Below, piece by piece: positions 27,387 through 36,333 of a stretch of DNA of 64,000 bases. Under the pieces are notes generated by a model that saw only the letters and a program-made list of their open reading frames with translations, was not told where the DNA came from and made no database searches. Numbering within the stretch: position 1 is the first letter of the stretch; each line of letters begins with the position of its first letter. Made by a program: the position numbers and the translations under genes. This DNA comes from Ulvibacterium sp965228935 (GTDB lineage Bacteria; Bacteroidota; Bacteroidia; Flavobacteriales; Flavobacteriaceae), in NCBI RefSeq assembly GCF_965228935.1, contig NZ_OZ245846.1, positions 1-64,000 on the forward strand. The letters are read 5' to 3'.

Positions 27387-27394
27387 TATCTTTG
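27387..27394 (+). promoter_or_regulatory. Promoter -7 element of tsf
   Basis: TATCTTTG matches the Bacteroidota -7 consensus TAnnTTTG at all fixed positions and lies 24 bases before the tsf ATG. No TTTG stands at the expected distance upstream, so this is probably a secondary promoter inside the rpsB-tsf unit. Confidence 0.5.
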
Positions 27395-27418
27395 ATATCC
27401 TATAAAACATAAGAAACG

Positions 27419-28246
27419 ATGATGGTAAAAGTTACCGCAGCTGACGTAAACAAACTAAGAAAAATGACCGGTTCCGGCATGATGGATTGTAAAAATGCCC
27501 TTGTCGAAGCCGAGGGCGATTTTGAAAAAGCCATAGAAATCCTCCGTAAGAAAGGACAGAAAGTAGCGGCCAAAAGAGCCGATAGGGAATCCTCCGAGGG
27601 CGCGGCCATTGCAAAGGTAAATTCCGATAATACTTCTGGCGTCATTATCTCATTGAATTGTGAAACCGATTTTGTGGCGAAGAACGACAGCTTTGTTACC
27701 TTGGCCAATGAATTGGCCGAATTGGCACTTGGGTTCGATACAAAAGAGGACTTTCTTTCCGCTGACTTCAATGGGAATACCGTTCAGGACAAATTAACTG
27801 AACAGACCGGCGTTATCGGGGAAAAAATAGAAATCGGTGGTTTTGAAAAATTGAACGCCCCATTCGTCGGGTCATATATCCATGCCGGGAATAAAATTGC
27901 TACTTTGGCAGGACTTTCCGCTGCCGTTGAAGGTGCGGCCGTTGCCGCCAAGGATGTCGCCATGCAGGCCGCGGCAATGAGTCCTGTGGCGTTGAACGAA
28001 GAAGGTGTGGATCAATCCATAATAGACAAGGAAATTGAGATTGCCAAAGATCAACTACGTCAGGAAGGCAAGCCAGAGGCCATGCTAGATAATATTGCCA
28101 AAGGAAAACTAAAACGTTTCTTTAAGGATAATACTTTGGTAAATCAAGCTTTTATCAAGGATAGCAAACAAAGTGTTGCCCAATATGTAAAATCCGTTGA
28201 TGCCAATTTGGAAGTTACCGGATTCCAGCGTGTTGCCTTGGGGTAG
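27419..28246 (+). CDS. tsf: Translation elongation factor Ts
   Basis: The 275-residue protein has the N-terminal UBA-like helix region (VNKLRKMTGSGMMDCKNALVEAEGDFEKAIEILRKKG), the family signature around CETDFVAKND, and the C-terminal coiled part. EF-Ts exchanges GDP for GTP on EF-Tu. Two adjacent ATG codons (27419, 27422) are available. It follows rpsB and ends at a strong terminator. Confidence 0.98.
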   Translation: MMVKVTAADVNKLRKMTGSGMMDCKNALVEAEGDFEKAIEILRKKGQKVAAKRADRESSEGAAIAKVNSDNTSGVIISLNCETDFVAKNDSFVTLANELAELALGFDTKEDFLSADFNGNTVQDKLTEQTGVIGEKIEIGGFEKLNAPFVGSYIHAGNKIATLAGLSAAVEGAAVAAKDVAMQAAAMSPVALNEEGVDQSIIDKEIEIAKDQLRQEGKPEAMLDNIAKGKLKRFFKDNTLVNQAFIKDSKQSVAQYVKSVDANLEVTGFQRVALG

Positions 28247-28274
28247 TTTAAGGCAAAACCGACTCAAATGATAA

Positions 28275-28306
28275 ACGCCCCGACAGTTTTGTCGGGGCGT
28301 CTTTTT
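28275..28306 (+). terminator. Intrinsic terminator of tsf
   Basis: ACGCCCCGAC and GTCGGGGCGT form a perfect 10-bp stem with a six-base loop, followed by CTTTTT. It sits about 30 bases past the tsf stop. Confidence 0.95.
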
Positions 28307-28340
28307 ATCAAAACGTATAGTGCAAAAAAATGTACTGAAA

Positions 28341-29153
28341 CTAGTTGGACCTTATGATAATATCCCCATTAAAGGTCTTAAAAAGCATTTCCGGGCCACC
28401 GCCATTTAGCTGTCCTCGTACCCATTGCTCAATTTTCACTCTATAGGTACTGGACGATTTGTCGGTCTTGGCTACCGTTTTTTGTTTGTCCGTTACCATT
28501 TCAAAATCCGTATAGATATCGCCTTGTTCCGATTTTAGTTTAAGATCGCTCTTTACTGAATTGGGAAAGGTAACGTCCAAATCTCCATTAAGACTACTAA
28601 AGGCCATATTCACATTTGGTGTAACGGACACGAAGCTCACCTTTATATCCCCATTGACCGTATCGGCCAAGGCAGATCCGCTGACATTGTCCAAGTTTAT
28701 TTCGCCATTAACATTGCTAATTTCCATTTCACCATTAACCCCTTTTACGTTAATGTTTCCCTCATTAACGGTACCTAATTTTAATGAGAAGTTTTCGGGA
28801 ACCTTAATTTCAAGGTTGGTGGTCCTATCCCATTGTTCATTGATAATCCTCACCACATTGTTCTTTTCTTCGGCACTTATTTTTAAGGAGCTATTTTGAA
28901 TCCGTCTTAGGCCATTTTTTTCCTTTTTCTCCTTATAATGTGCCTTTTTATTCCCAAAGGAAGCTTTAACGACCACTTCATTCCCTTCATAGGCCAAAAC
29001 ATCAATTGAGCCCGCCAATTGTTCTACGATCAATTTTCCAGGACCGTTGCCGTTACTTAATGGAACCGAAAACAATTCTACACTCTCCTCTTGGGCATTG
29101 ATCAAGAAGGGCAACAGGAGCATTGATACGAATACTAATCCGATATTTTTCAT
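28341..29153 (-). CDS. DUF4097 beta-repeat exported protein, copy 2
   Basis: The 270-residue protein has a signal peptide (ending LINAQ) and then short repeated strands containing 'VNG(E/D)I' (GVNGEMEISNVNGEINLDNVSG, DTVNGDIKV, SLNGDLDV, FNGDIIIR). This is the pattern of DUF4097, a right-handed beta-solenoid-like fold found on the cell surface or in the periplasm. Function is unknown; members often sit behind ECF sigma/anti-sigma pairs. It is the last gene of the sigma unit, 120 bases after its paralogue. Confidence 0.88.
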   Translation of the reverse strand: MKNIGLVFVSMLLLPFLINAQEESVELFSVPLSNGNGPGKLIVEQLAGSIDVLAYEGNEVVVKASFGNKKAHYKEKKEKNGLRRIQNSSLKISAEEKNNVVRIINEQWDRTTNLEIKVPENFSLKLGTVNEGNINVKGVNGEMEISNVNGEINLDNVSGSALADTVNGDIKVSFVSVTPNVNMAFSSLNGDLDVTFPNSVKSDLKLKSEQGDIYTDFEMVTDKQKTVAKTDKSSSTYRVKIEQWVRGQLNGGGPEMLFKTFNGDIIIRSN

Positions 29154-29273
29154 TTGTCTATTTTTTTAATTGTTTTTAAAGAATATGTTTTACTGATATG
29201 GTCTAGTACGGTAATCCCCGATAGAAATCGCCATTCGCTTGGATCCGTCTTGGCCCATTTCAAAATGTTGCTT

Positions 29274-30140
29274 TTATATTTTTGTAATAATAACATCACC
29301 GTTCAAGGTCTCAAAATCAAAGGACAAACCTCCCTGTCCTATCTGGACTACGGGTCTTGATTCGTATTTGTACTTAACATTCCTTTCCCCGGTCTTGTTT
29401 TTAATGGTTCTGGCAAATTGCTTGGCGATATTAAAATCAGTAAACAGTTCCCCATTCATGCTTTTAAAGGCAATATCAGCGGATAAGTCCCTTTGATAGG
29501 TAATATTGATATCCCCGTTAAGTGAATAGTACGTGGATGCCACCGTTGGATTATCCGCATAGGAAATATCCACTTCGCCGTTTATGCAATGTACCTTGGT
29601 CTGACCGGTAATATTGACGAGTTCAATTCCCCCATTTATATTATGGGCTTCGATATAATCGCCTTTGGTGTTTTTTACCAGGACCTCCCCATTATTGATT
29701 GCACCGACCTTTAGCTTGCTGCTTTTGGGCATTTTTACCTTGAAGTTCAAGGTATGGTCATAGGGAGATTCCTCCCAACGTTGGCAGTTTCTGGAAGTAA
29801 ACCTGCCATCTTTGTAATGCATATGGGGCGAATCCGGATAGACAATAAGCTTACTTCCCTCTTGGAGGGCCTTTATCCCAATTTCCTTTTTTCCCAATTC
29901 CAGATCCGTTGTTGAGCTAGCGGTTATGATCTTTTCCACTTCCAAAAGAACCAGATCACCATCATATCCTTCAACCGATATGGAGCCATTGAGATTTTGT
30001 ACCTCAAGCATCCTATCCACATCCGTATTCGCATAGGAGAGCTCTTTCTTAATGACTTCACTAAATTCCTTTTTTTGTGCCTTTGCACATTGTACCACAA
30101 AAGAACCTACTATCATGGCACATATTACTACTCTTTTCAT
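29274..30140 (-). CDS. DUF4097 beta-repeat exported protein, copy 1
   Basis: The 288-residue paralogue also has a signal peptide (ending CAKAQ) and repeated NG-type turns (QNLNGSISVEGYDG, HNINGGIELVNITG, CINGEVDISYADN, SLNGDINITY, SMNGELFTDF, LNGDVIIT). It carries an extra cysteine region (SRNCQRWEESPYDHT) not seen in copy 2. It lies 96 bases downstream of the anti-sigma gene and is probably co-transcribed. The repeat pattern supports the family; a binding role at the envelope is inferred. Confidence 0.88.
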   Translation of the reverse strand: MKRVVICAMIVGSFVVQCAKAQKKEFSEVIKKELSYANTDVDRMLEVQNLNGSISVEGYDGDLVLLEVEKIITASSTTDLELGKKEIGIKALQEGSKLIVYPDSPHMHYKDGRFTSRNCQRWEESPYDHTLNFKVKMPKSSKLKVGAINNGEVLVKNTKGDYIEAHNINGGIELVNITGQTKVHCINGEVDISYADNPTVASTYYSLNGDINITYQRDLSADIAFKSMNGELFTDFNIAKQFARTIKNKTGERNVKYKYESRPVVQIGQGGLSFDFETLNGDVIITKI

Positions 30141-30236
30141 TGGTTTACATTTTAACTGTTCGTGATTTGATGCCGAAACAAAAGTTCAGCACGTGTTGAT
30201 GAATAAACTTTCTGTTCTATGTATTTGATACTAACT

Positions 30237-31040
30237 TTAAATGATCGAATTGATCGATGTTTCCAATTTCTGTTTTACGGACTTATCCAGTTCCTGTGTA
30301 CGCATTAACGTCTTAAAAGGTTCTATGGATTTCTTCTCTTGAAGGGCCACCATAAGACTTGCCAAGGTCACTTGAACTATTGGGGAATCTTGTTTTACTA
30401 TGGACTGCACCAAACCTTCCCGTACTGTTGGATTATCCAAATAATTAGTCAGGGATTCTATCGCGGCCAAGCGTACATTCACGTTTGGATCACCGTTCAA
30501 CGTTTGCAATAGGGCCTTGATTACCGTTTCGTCCACCTCTTTGATCTTGGTGACTTCGTTTATGCCCTGCAAGCGCTTGTTGGCCGAAGGCTGTTCCAAC
30601 AGGGTCAATACCAATTGCTCCCTTACCTCTTCTGAGTCCGTATTCCCCACAACTGTGGTTTTTACATTTTCAGAGGAATTATCGGAGTTCAGAAAATATC
30701 CCAGATTTAATCCTAAAACCAATAACAATAGGCCGTAGGCCATTTGTGGCCTCCAAAGAACCGTAACCATTCTTGAGAACAAGGATGATACACTGTCCCT
30801 TGATTTTTCCGATTTCTCGATTTCGCTATGAAGCATCTCAAAAAAACGTTCGTCCATAGCCTCGGACGGTTCCGGGACGGTCGTAACATCCACTTGACCC
30901 CAAGTCCGTTGCATCTGGCCAAACTGTTCTTGGTATTCAGGATGATTCTTCAAGAAACTTTCAAATTCCTTTTTCCCGCCCGCATCCAAAGTATCGGAGA
31001 GGTATTCCATCATCCACATGTCAAATCTTTCCTGTTCCAT
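30237..31040 (-). CDS. Membrane anti-sigma factor with HEAT repeats
   Basis: The 267-residue protein has a cytosolic N-terminal helical region (about 1-60, DMWMMEYLSDTLDAGGKKEFESFLKNHPEYQEQ) like those of Bacteroidota anti-sigma factors, but without the zinc-binding His/Cys set. One membrane helix lies at about 98-117. The outer part (about 130-267) has HEAT-type repeats (DPNVNVRLAAIESLTNYL, DSPIVQVTLASLMVAL). It starts three bases after the sigma gene stop, so translation is coupled. It would hold the sigma factor at the membrane until a periplasmic signal reaches the HEAT domain; that mechanism is inference. Confidence 0.85.
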   Translation of the reverse strand: MEQERFDMWMMEYLSDTLDAGGKKEFESFLKNHPEYQEQFGQMQRTWGQVDVTTVPEPSEAMDERFFEMLHSEIEKSEKSRDSVSSLFSRMVTVLWRPQMAYGLLLLVLGLNLGYFLNSDNSSENVKTTVVGNTDSEEVREQLVLTLLEQPSANKRLQGINEVTKIKEVDETVIKALLQTLNGDPNVNVRLAAIESLTNYLDNPTVREGLVQSIVKQDSPIVQVTLASLMVALQEKKSIEPFKTLMRTQELDKSVKQKLETSINSII

Positions 31041-31043
31041 GAC

Positions 31044-31598
31044 TTATTGCGTTTCCAGCTGTAGAAAAATTGCCCTTAAATCCTTTAAGGCCCTGTGGGC
31101 CTTTACCTTTGCGGCACCCTCGCTACATCCTAAAATTTCACCTATTTCGCTAAACTTAATTTCCTTGTATTTACTTAGAATTAGAACTTCCCTTTTTTCA
31201 GGGGTCAATTGCTGCATTGCGCGGTTCAATTGTAAAATCTCATCCCTTTTATCCATTTTGGATTCTGGCCCCAGGTCATCCTCCAACCTGTATTCCACTG
31301 AGGTCAATTCCGTTTGGTCGGTTTCTTTTTTATGTTTTCTATAATGGTCGTAGTTTACATTTCTGGCAGTTCGAAACATCCAGGCCGCAAAAGAACCTTC
31401 CCCGGTAAATGTATGCCTGTACTTCAGCATCCTTATAAACACATTCTGCACCAAATCCTCGCTAACAGATGGATTTCCGTTCATATTATAAAAGAAGCCG
31501 AACAACCTTTTTTTATGCCGTTCGTATAGTAGCCCCAATTTATCCAGGTCTCCTGATTTCACTTTTAGCATCAGTGCATTATCCGTCAGTTGCTGCAT
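31044..31598 (-). CDS. ECF-type RNA polymerase sigma factor
   Basis: The 184-residue protein has region 2 (LGLLYERHKKRLFGFFYNM, VSEDLVQNVFIRML, FAAWMFRTARNVNYDHYRK) and region 4 (LTPEKREVLILSKYKEIKFSEIGEILGCSEGAAKVKAHRALKDLR). It redirects RNA polymerase to envelope-response promoters. It heads a four-gene unit with the HEAT anti-sigma and two DUF4097 genes. The upstream sequence contains TTGTAACC, which resembles the AAC core of ECF -35 elements, so autoregulation is possible but not shown. Confidence 0.95.
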   Translation of the reverse strand: MQQLTDNALMLKVKSGDLDKLGLLYERHKKRLFGFFYNMNGNPSVSEDLVQNVFIRMLKYRHTFTGEGSFAAWMFRTARNVNYDHYRKHKKETDQTELTSVEYRLEDDLGPESKMDKRDEILQLNRAMQQLTPEKREVLILSKYKEIKFSEIGEILGCSEGAAKVKAHRALKDLRAIFLQLETQ

Positions 31599-31810
31599 GC
31601 TTTGTTTTAGGTCTTCAAAAGGGTAAACCGATGTTTTTTGAAAAGGTTACAAAAAAGTTCAAATTTCTTTTAAGGTACTTCTTTTGTCCAAAAGAAAACA
31701 ACTGGAATAAAGACCTTACTTAGACAACGATCCAATAGAGGAAGCAGGGGAAAGCGGCAAAATGGCGCCCTTCCGAAATTGGGATGGCCCATATGTATCC
31801 TTGTAAAACA

Positions 31811-31836
31811 AGAAAGCCACCTCAATAGGTGGCTTT
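31811..31836 (-). terminator. Intrinsic terminator of the M61 peptidase gene
   Basis: AAAGCCACCT and AGGTGGCTTT form a perfect 10-bp stem around a four-base loop, followed on the minus strand by CTTGTTTT. It separates the M61 gene from the sigma factor gene on the same strand. Confidence 0.85.
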
Positions 31837-31861
31837 TTATGTATCCAAGTCCATTTATCGG

Positions 31862-33733
31862 TTAACCCTTTAGCCAAGCTTTCCTCAATTCTTCCTGTTT
31901 GGGACTCACATTTTCCATGGGCACGATGGTCTCTACCTGCAATACGGGGGTTCCTACTTTCCCTTCCAAGGTAATCTCCTCCTCTCCGCGCTGCACGATC
32001 ATCTTAATTTCCGTTTCCGGGTTCCACTGAAAACTTTGTCCGATTATTGGCCGGATGGCCTCAAGGTTAATAGAGGTATCATTGATACTTTTTATAACAT
32101 CCCCGCCCTTGGCACCTAAATCGTTAAAGAATGAATTTAGCTCTATGCCCTTTCGGACAAAAATGGAGTTGCCCTCGGATTGATTGACATCTATAAAAGG
32201 TATCTCACCATTTAGAAAATAACCCGACTCTTTTTCGATGGTCTTTACCGTAAGGCCAACCTTGGCCAAAAACTTCCCATAATCTATAGGGGTGTTTCCG
32301 ATAACATGGGTATCGAAAAAAGTACGTACTTCCGGATAAGTCATCGCTACGATCTCATCGATCAATTCATCATCTTTAAACGGTGTCATTTTCCCGTATT
32401 TTTTGGACAGCTCCTTCATTAACCACAACACCCCTTTTTCCCCATTGCTTTGTTCCCTTAACAAAATATCCAATGCCATATTGATCAATGCCCCCTTCTC
32501 ATAAACGTTGGCATAGTTCTTTTCATAAGGTTCCTCAAGAATGTTCTTGCTCATTTCCGTAAAGGACATTGCATCATCATAGGCCTTGGCATTGTTGGTC
32601 TTGTCCATCATACGTTTATAAAACTCCTCCTCATTTATCAGTCCCTGTTGAATTTGAAAGATATTGGCAAAGTACTCGGTAGTACCTTCGTACATCCATA
32701 AATGCTCGGACATTTTTGGATCGTTAAAATCGAAATATTGAATTTCTTCTGAATGTATGTTCAGCGGTGTAACGATATGAAAAAACTCATGCGAAACTAC
32801 ATCTACCATGGCCTGTTCCAAACGATCCTGGGGCATAGCCTCCGGCAAAACCACAACCGTGGAGGTATGGTGTTCCAAAGCTCCAAAACCAGAGGCATCG
32901 GAAGGTTCCATGGTGGATAGGTACAACAAAATGTTATATTCCTTTGTACCATCAATATCGCCCAAAAAAGCCTTTTGGGCGGTCATCATTTCTTGCATAC
33001 GATCCTTTAGGGTTGAAGCGGTATAGGTTCCATTGGGGGAATATACACTGAGTGTGACCGCAATATCCTTGATTTGAAAAGTTTCAGTATTTGGTTCCGT
33101 GTATTGTATGGGGTTATCAATGACCTCAAAATAGCGATTGGCCGTAAACAAGTCCGTGTTGGCAGCTAGACCCTCAACTTCTTTTTCCTTAAGGGAGGTG
33201 GTAGCCGTAAGACCAGAAGGTCTTGTAACAGTAAGTACATAAGGAACTTCTTTTAATCCCTTGAAATAGCCTACAAACCCATGTAGGTTCAATACAAAGT
33301 TCTCATTGGCCAAAATATTGGTGCCGGCCGGTGAAAAGACGGCATCCTTGACTTCGTTTTCCGTATCGTAGGTATCATTGACATAGTAGGATATCCTGTC
33401 TAAACTTCTTGCATTCGATATATTCCAGGTATTATCATCTGTTTTGTTAACGGTAAGCTCGTTTCCCTTATAGTCCAATGCCTTAAAACCCTCCAGATAT
33501 TTGCCATAATTGTCCTCGCTATAGGTTCCGGGAACCGTTTTGGGAATATAAAACGAGACCATATCCTCTTGGAAAGCTCCGGGGTCAATAGATACCAGCA
33601 CCTTGTCATCATTGACATTTACAAGATCTATCGATACCGCCATGGGCGCTTTTTCCACGGACAATAATGCTTTTGAGGAACCACAACCATAAACTATTAT
33701 TGTTAGAAAGAATACTACAATCAGTTTTTTCAT
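31862..33733 (-). CDS. M61-family metallopeptidase (glycyl-aminopeptidase type) lipoprotein
   Basis: Starting at ATG 33733 (M7 of the longest frame) gives 623 residues with a lipoprotein signal ending VYGC. An N-terminal beta domain is followed by the catalytic HEFFH motif in VVSHEFFHIVTPLN and the third zinc ligand in YEGTTEYFA, the M61 arrangement. A PDZ domain follows (about 515-600, with GAKGGDVIKSINDTSINL). Such enzymes remove N-terminal Gly or Ala from peptides; here it would act in the periplasm or at the surface. Two upstream ATG codons (33751, 33739) are possible starts but would only lengthen the signal. Confidence 0.93.
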   Translation of the reverse strand: MKKLIVVFFLTIIVYGCGSSKALLSVEKAPMAVSIDLVNVNDDKVLVSIDPGAFQEDMVSFYIPKTVPGTYSEDNYGKYLEGFKALDYKGNELTVNKTDDNTWNISNARSLDRISYYVNDTYDTENEVKDAVFSPAGTNILANENFVLNLHGFVGYFKGLKEVPYVLTVTRPSGLTATTSLKEKEVEGLAANTDLFTANRYFEVIDNPIQYTEPNTETFQIKDIAVTLSVYSPNGTYTASTLKDRMQEMMTAQKAFLGDIDGTKEYNILLYLSTMEPSDASGFGALEHHTSTVVVLPEAMPQDRLEQAMVDVVSHEFFHIVTPLNIHSEEIQYFDFNDPKMSEHLWMYEGTTEYFANIFQIQQGLINEEEFYKRMMDKTNNAKAYDDAMSFTEMSKNILEEPYEKNYANVYEKGALINMALDILLREQSNGEKGVLWLMKELSKKYGKMTPFKDDELIDEIVAMTYPEVRTFFDTHVIGNTPIDYGKFLAKVGLTVKTIEKESGYFLNGEIPFIDVNQSEGNSIFVRKGIELNSFFNDLGAKGGDVIKSINDTSINLEAIRPIIGQSFQWNPETEIKMIVQRGEEEITLEGKVGTPVLQVETIVPMENVSPKQEELRKAWLKG

Positions 33734-33886
33734 TATCATCGATTTTACCATCTATTCAATACTTAACGTCATAATTATTAATGTGTTGCAAGAATATAAA
33801 ATATACTGTAGCAATACATCATTATTATGAAATAATTATGCCATTAAACCGAGAAAAAGTGAACTTTTCGCCTAACTTTTTTTGAT

Positions 33887-33894
33887 TATTTTTG
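33887..33894 (+). promoter_or_regulatory. Promoter -7 element of pyrH
   Basis: TATTTTTG matches TAnnTTTG and lies 19 bases before the pyrH ATG. The upstream element is weak (TTTT rather than TTTG near 33865). Confidence 0.45.
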
Positions 33895-33913
33895 TTTGAA
33901 ACAATTTCTCGGC

Positions 33914-34621
33914 ATGCAGTATAAAAGAATACTCTTAAAATTGAGCGGTGAGGCCCTTATGGGTGAAAGACAATATGGAATAGATCCTAAAAGACTTGCC
34001 GAATATGCTGATGAGATAAAGGAAGTCGTGGACAGGGGCATAGAGGTAGCCGTGGTCATTGGAGGAGGAAACATATTCCGGGGGCTTTCCGGGGCGGCAA
34101 CGGGAATGGATCGTGTACAGGGCGACCATATGGGCATGTTGGCAACGGTCATAAACGGACTTGCCCTGCAAAGTGCCCTGGAACAAAAAGGGGTACAGAC
34201 CCGGTTGCAATCCGCAATTAAGATTAATGAGGTTGCCGAACCTTTTATCCGCAGACGCGCCATGCGCCATTTGGAAAAGGGTAGGGTGGTCATATTTGGA
34301 GGGGGAACGGGAAATCCTTATTTTACAACGGATTCCGCCGCGGTGTTACGTGCTATTGAAGTTGAGGCCGATGTAATCTTGAAAGGAACCCGAGTGGACG
34401 GGATTTATACTTCCGATCCCGAAAAGGATAAAAATGCCACCAAATTCGATACCATTTCGTTCAATGATGTACTTCGAAAAGGGCTAAAGGTTATGGACAC
34501 CACGGCCTTTACGCTAAGTCAGGAGAACGAGCTGCCTATCGTAGTGTTTGATATGAACAAAAAAGGCAACCTGATGCGAATTATTTCAGGGGAAAATATT
34601 GGAACCGTCGTGAATCTATAA
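33914..34621 (+). CDS. pyrH: UMP kinase
   Basis: ATG 33914 gives 235 residues, the standard length. The protein shows KRILLKLSGEALMG, VVIGGGNIFRG, DHMGMLATVINGLAL, GTGNPYFTTDSAA and LKGTRVDGIYTSDPEKD, all diagnostic of the bacterial hexameric amino-acid-kinase-fold enzyme. It converts UMP to UDP for RNA, DNA and cell wall precursors. frr follows at 40 bases in the order common to most bacteria. Confidence 0.98.
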   Translation: MQYKRILLKLSGEALMGERQYGIDPKRLAEYADEIKEVVDRGIEVAVVIGGGNIFRGLSGAATGMDRVQGDHMGMLATVINGLALQSALEQKGVQTRLQSAIKINEVAEPFIRRRAMRHLEKGRVVIFGGGTGNPYFTTDSAAVLRAIEVEADVILKGTRVDGIYTSDPEKDKNATKFDTISFNDVLRKGLKVMDTTAFTLSQENELPIVVFDMNKKGNLMRIISGENIGTVVNL

Positions 34622-34661
34622 CTTGGCCTATTTTTTGTTCCACCACTAAAAATGTTACAAA

Positions 34662-35216
34662 ATGAACGAAGAAGTACAGTTTATACTAGAGGCAGCTGAA
34701 GAGGGTATGGGTGCGGCAATTGCACATCTGGAGAAAGAGTTTATCAAAATCCGTGCAGGAAAGGCCAGTCCGGCTATGCTTTCTTCGGTAATGGTAGAGT
34801 ATTATGGCTCTCAGACCCCTTTGTCCCAGGTATCCAACATCAACACCCCGGACGGACGGACCATTTCCGTACAGCCTTGGGAAAAGAGTATGCTTCAAGA
34901 AATTGAAACGTCCATTATGAATGCCAACCTCGGCTTTAATCCTATGAACAATGGTGAAATGATTATCATCAATGTACCCCCTTTGACGGAGGAACGTAGA
35001 AAGCAATTGGTAAAGCAGGCCAAATCGGAAGCCGAGCACGCCAAGGTCGGGGTACGTAGTGCCAGACAGGAAGCCAACAAGGAAGTTAAGGGCCTCGATG
35101 TTTCCGAGGATCTGCAAAAGAACGCCGAATTGGATATACAGGAACTTACGGATACCTATACCAAAAAAATAGATGACTTTCTACATGCCAAGGAAGCCGA
35201 GATTATGAAAGTATAG
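34662..35216 (+). CDS. frr: Ribosome recycling factor
   Basis: The 184-residue protein has the three-helix-bundle landmarks AIAHLEKEFIKIRAGKASPAML, YYGSQTPLSQVSNINTPDGRTISVQPW and LTEERRKQLVKQAKSEAEHAKVGVRSARQEA. Together with EF-G it splits ribosomes after termination. It is probably co-transcribed with pyrH. No clear terminator was found downstream. Confidence 0.98.
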   Translation: MNEEVQFILEAAEEGMGAAIAHLEKEFIKIRAGKASPAMLSSVMVEYYGSQTPLSQVSNINTPDGRTISVQPWEKSMLQEIETSIMNANLGFNPMNNGEMIIINVPPLTEERRKQLVKQAKSEAEHAKVGVRSARQEANKEVKGLDVSEDLQKNAELDIQELTDTYTKKIDDFLHAKEAEIMKV

Positions 35217-35662
35217 GGTTACCATTTTCTCTGAATCAAGGCATTTTGCCTAGGTTAGTAGCTAATCCTTGGGAATCCGAGAATTTGGAAAGTATATTAT
35301 TTATCCTCAATTAAGATTCAACGAAACTACTTTCAATTTCCATAGGCAACCTACTTTTTACCATCTGGGTTTAAGGAGACTATAGTAAAAGGGAAAACCA
35401 AACTAGTTTTATTGACCTCATCAATCAATCTTTAGGTAATCGATTCCCTAAAGAATGATTATCAAGATCAACAGAGGGTCTAAACGTAGAAACAGAGTCC
35501 ATTAATCAAAAATTGTTGAATTTAGAGGTGTTCTAAAAAGGGTAAGGTTACACGAGTTAATCATAATTGCTATCCCTTGATTTACCATTTATCCAACGTT
35601 CTCCCCGGATTCTTATCTTATTATTGAAACCCCACTCTAAATTAGTAAGTTGATTCAGTCTT
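35217..35662. other. Gene-free AT-rich region
   Basis: About 445 bases between frr and a convergent orphan gene have no open frame with coding character, no tRNA and no clear hairpin. The base composition shifts to more A+T here and stays so until about 37.75 kb, marking the left side of an AT-rich patch. Confidence 0.5.
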
Positions 35663-36328
35663 TTATAATTTGGCAAGGTTGTATTTATATCCTATATGAG
35701 GAATAACAAATGTTGTGGACTCTTTGAAATAAGGAGATTTTCTTGTTAGATAAATGCCCAGGGAAATTTTACTTCTCTTTATGTTATAACCTATAAAAAG
35801 CTTATTGGCGGAAAACCTATAATTTCCCATTCGCGTTTCGGTTCTAGTAATATTACCTTCTTCATCAAAAAATACTTCCTGAGTTCTATAATCACTATTT
35901 CTATTGAGGAGGCTAATACCCGCTCCTATAAAGACCTCTCCCTTTTGGAAAAGTTTAAAATAGTAATTCAAATTTAAATGATATCCCAGCATTAATCTCC
36001 TTTCACTTGCATTTTGGGAAAAATCATCAATACTGTCTGGAGATTCATTTATAAGTATATCATGTCTAAGCGAACCTATGAAACCGATTGAGAAATTCTT
36101 GACTACAAAGGATTCAAGTCCTATTTCAAAGCTAAAACCGGAATTTTGCCTATCCAAATTTGTAAAAAAAGCTTCGTCGCTTAAACCAACTACATTCTCA
36201 TTGTATATTGGAGTAACTCTATATTCTGTTCCTAAATGAAGACGGAATTTACCACCATAGTCCACCTCATCCTTTATCTGAGAGCATACAAAAAATGGTA
36301 CCATTGACAAAAGGAACGCTACTCGCAT
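35663..36328 (-). CDS. Small outer membrane beta-barrel protein
   Basis: The 221-residue protein has a signal peptide (ending FFVCSQ) and repeated amphipathic strands ending in aromatic residues (FSFEIGLESF, FSIGFIGSLRHD, LMLGYHLNLNYYF, EVFIGAGISLL, ISLGIYLT), closing with HIGYKYNLAKL. This is the pattern of porin-like eight-strand barrels of Bacteroidota. No specific family is recognised. It is the last gene of a three-gene AT-rich run; its start is five bases after the preceding stop. Confidence 0.75.
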   Translation of the reverse strand: MRVAFLLSMVPFFVCSQIKDEVDYGGKFRLHLGTEYRVTPIYNENVVGLSDEAFFTNLDRQNSGFSFEIGLESFVVKNFSIGFIGSLRHDILINESPDSIDDFSQNASERRLMLGYHLNLNYYFKLFQKGEVFIGAGISLLNRNSDYRTQEVFFDEEGNITRTETRMGNYRFSANKLFIGYNIKRSKISLGIYLTRKSPYFKESTTFVIPHIGYKYNLAKL

Positions 36329-36333
36329 TAATT

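Noticed and set aside
33752..33886. AT-rich imperfect inverted repeats between M61 and pyrH
   Set aside because: They consist almost only of A and T and are expected by chance in a divergent promoter region.
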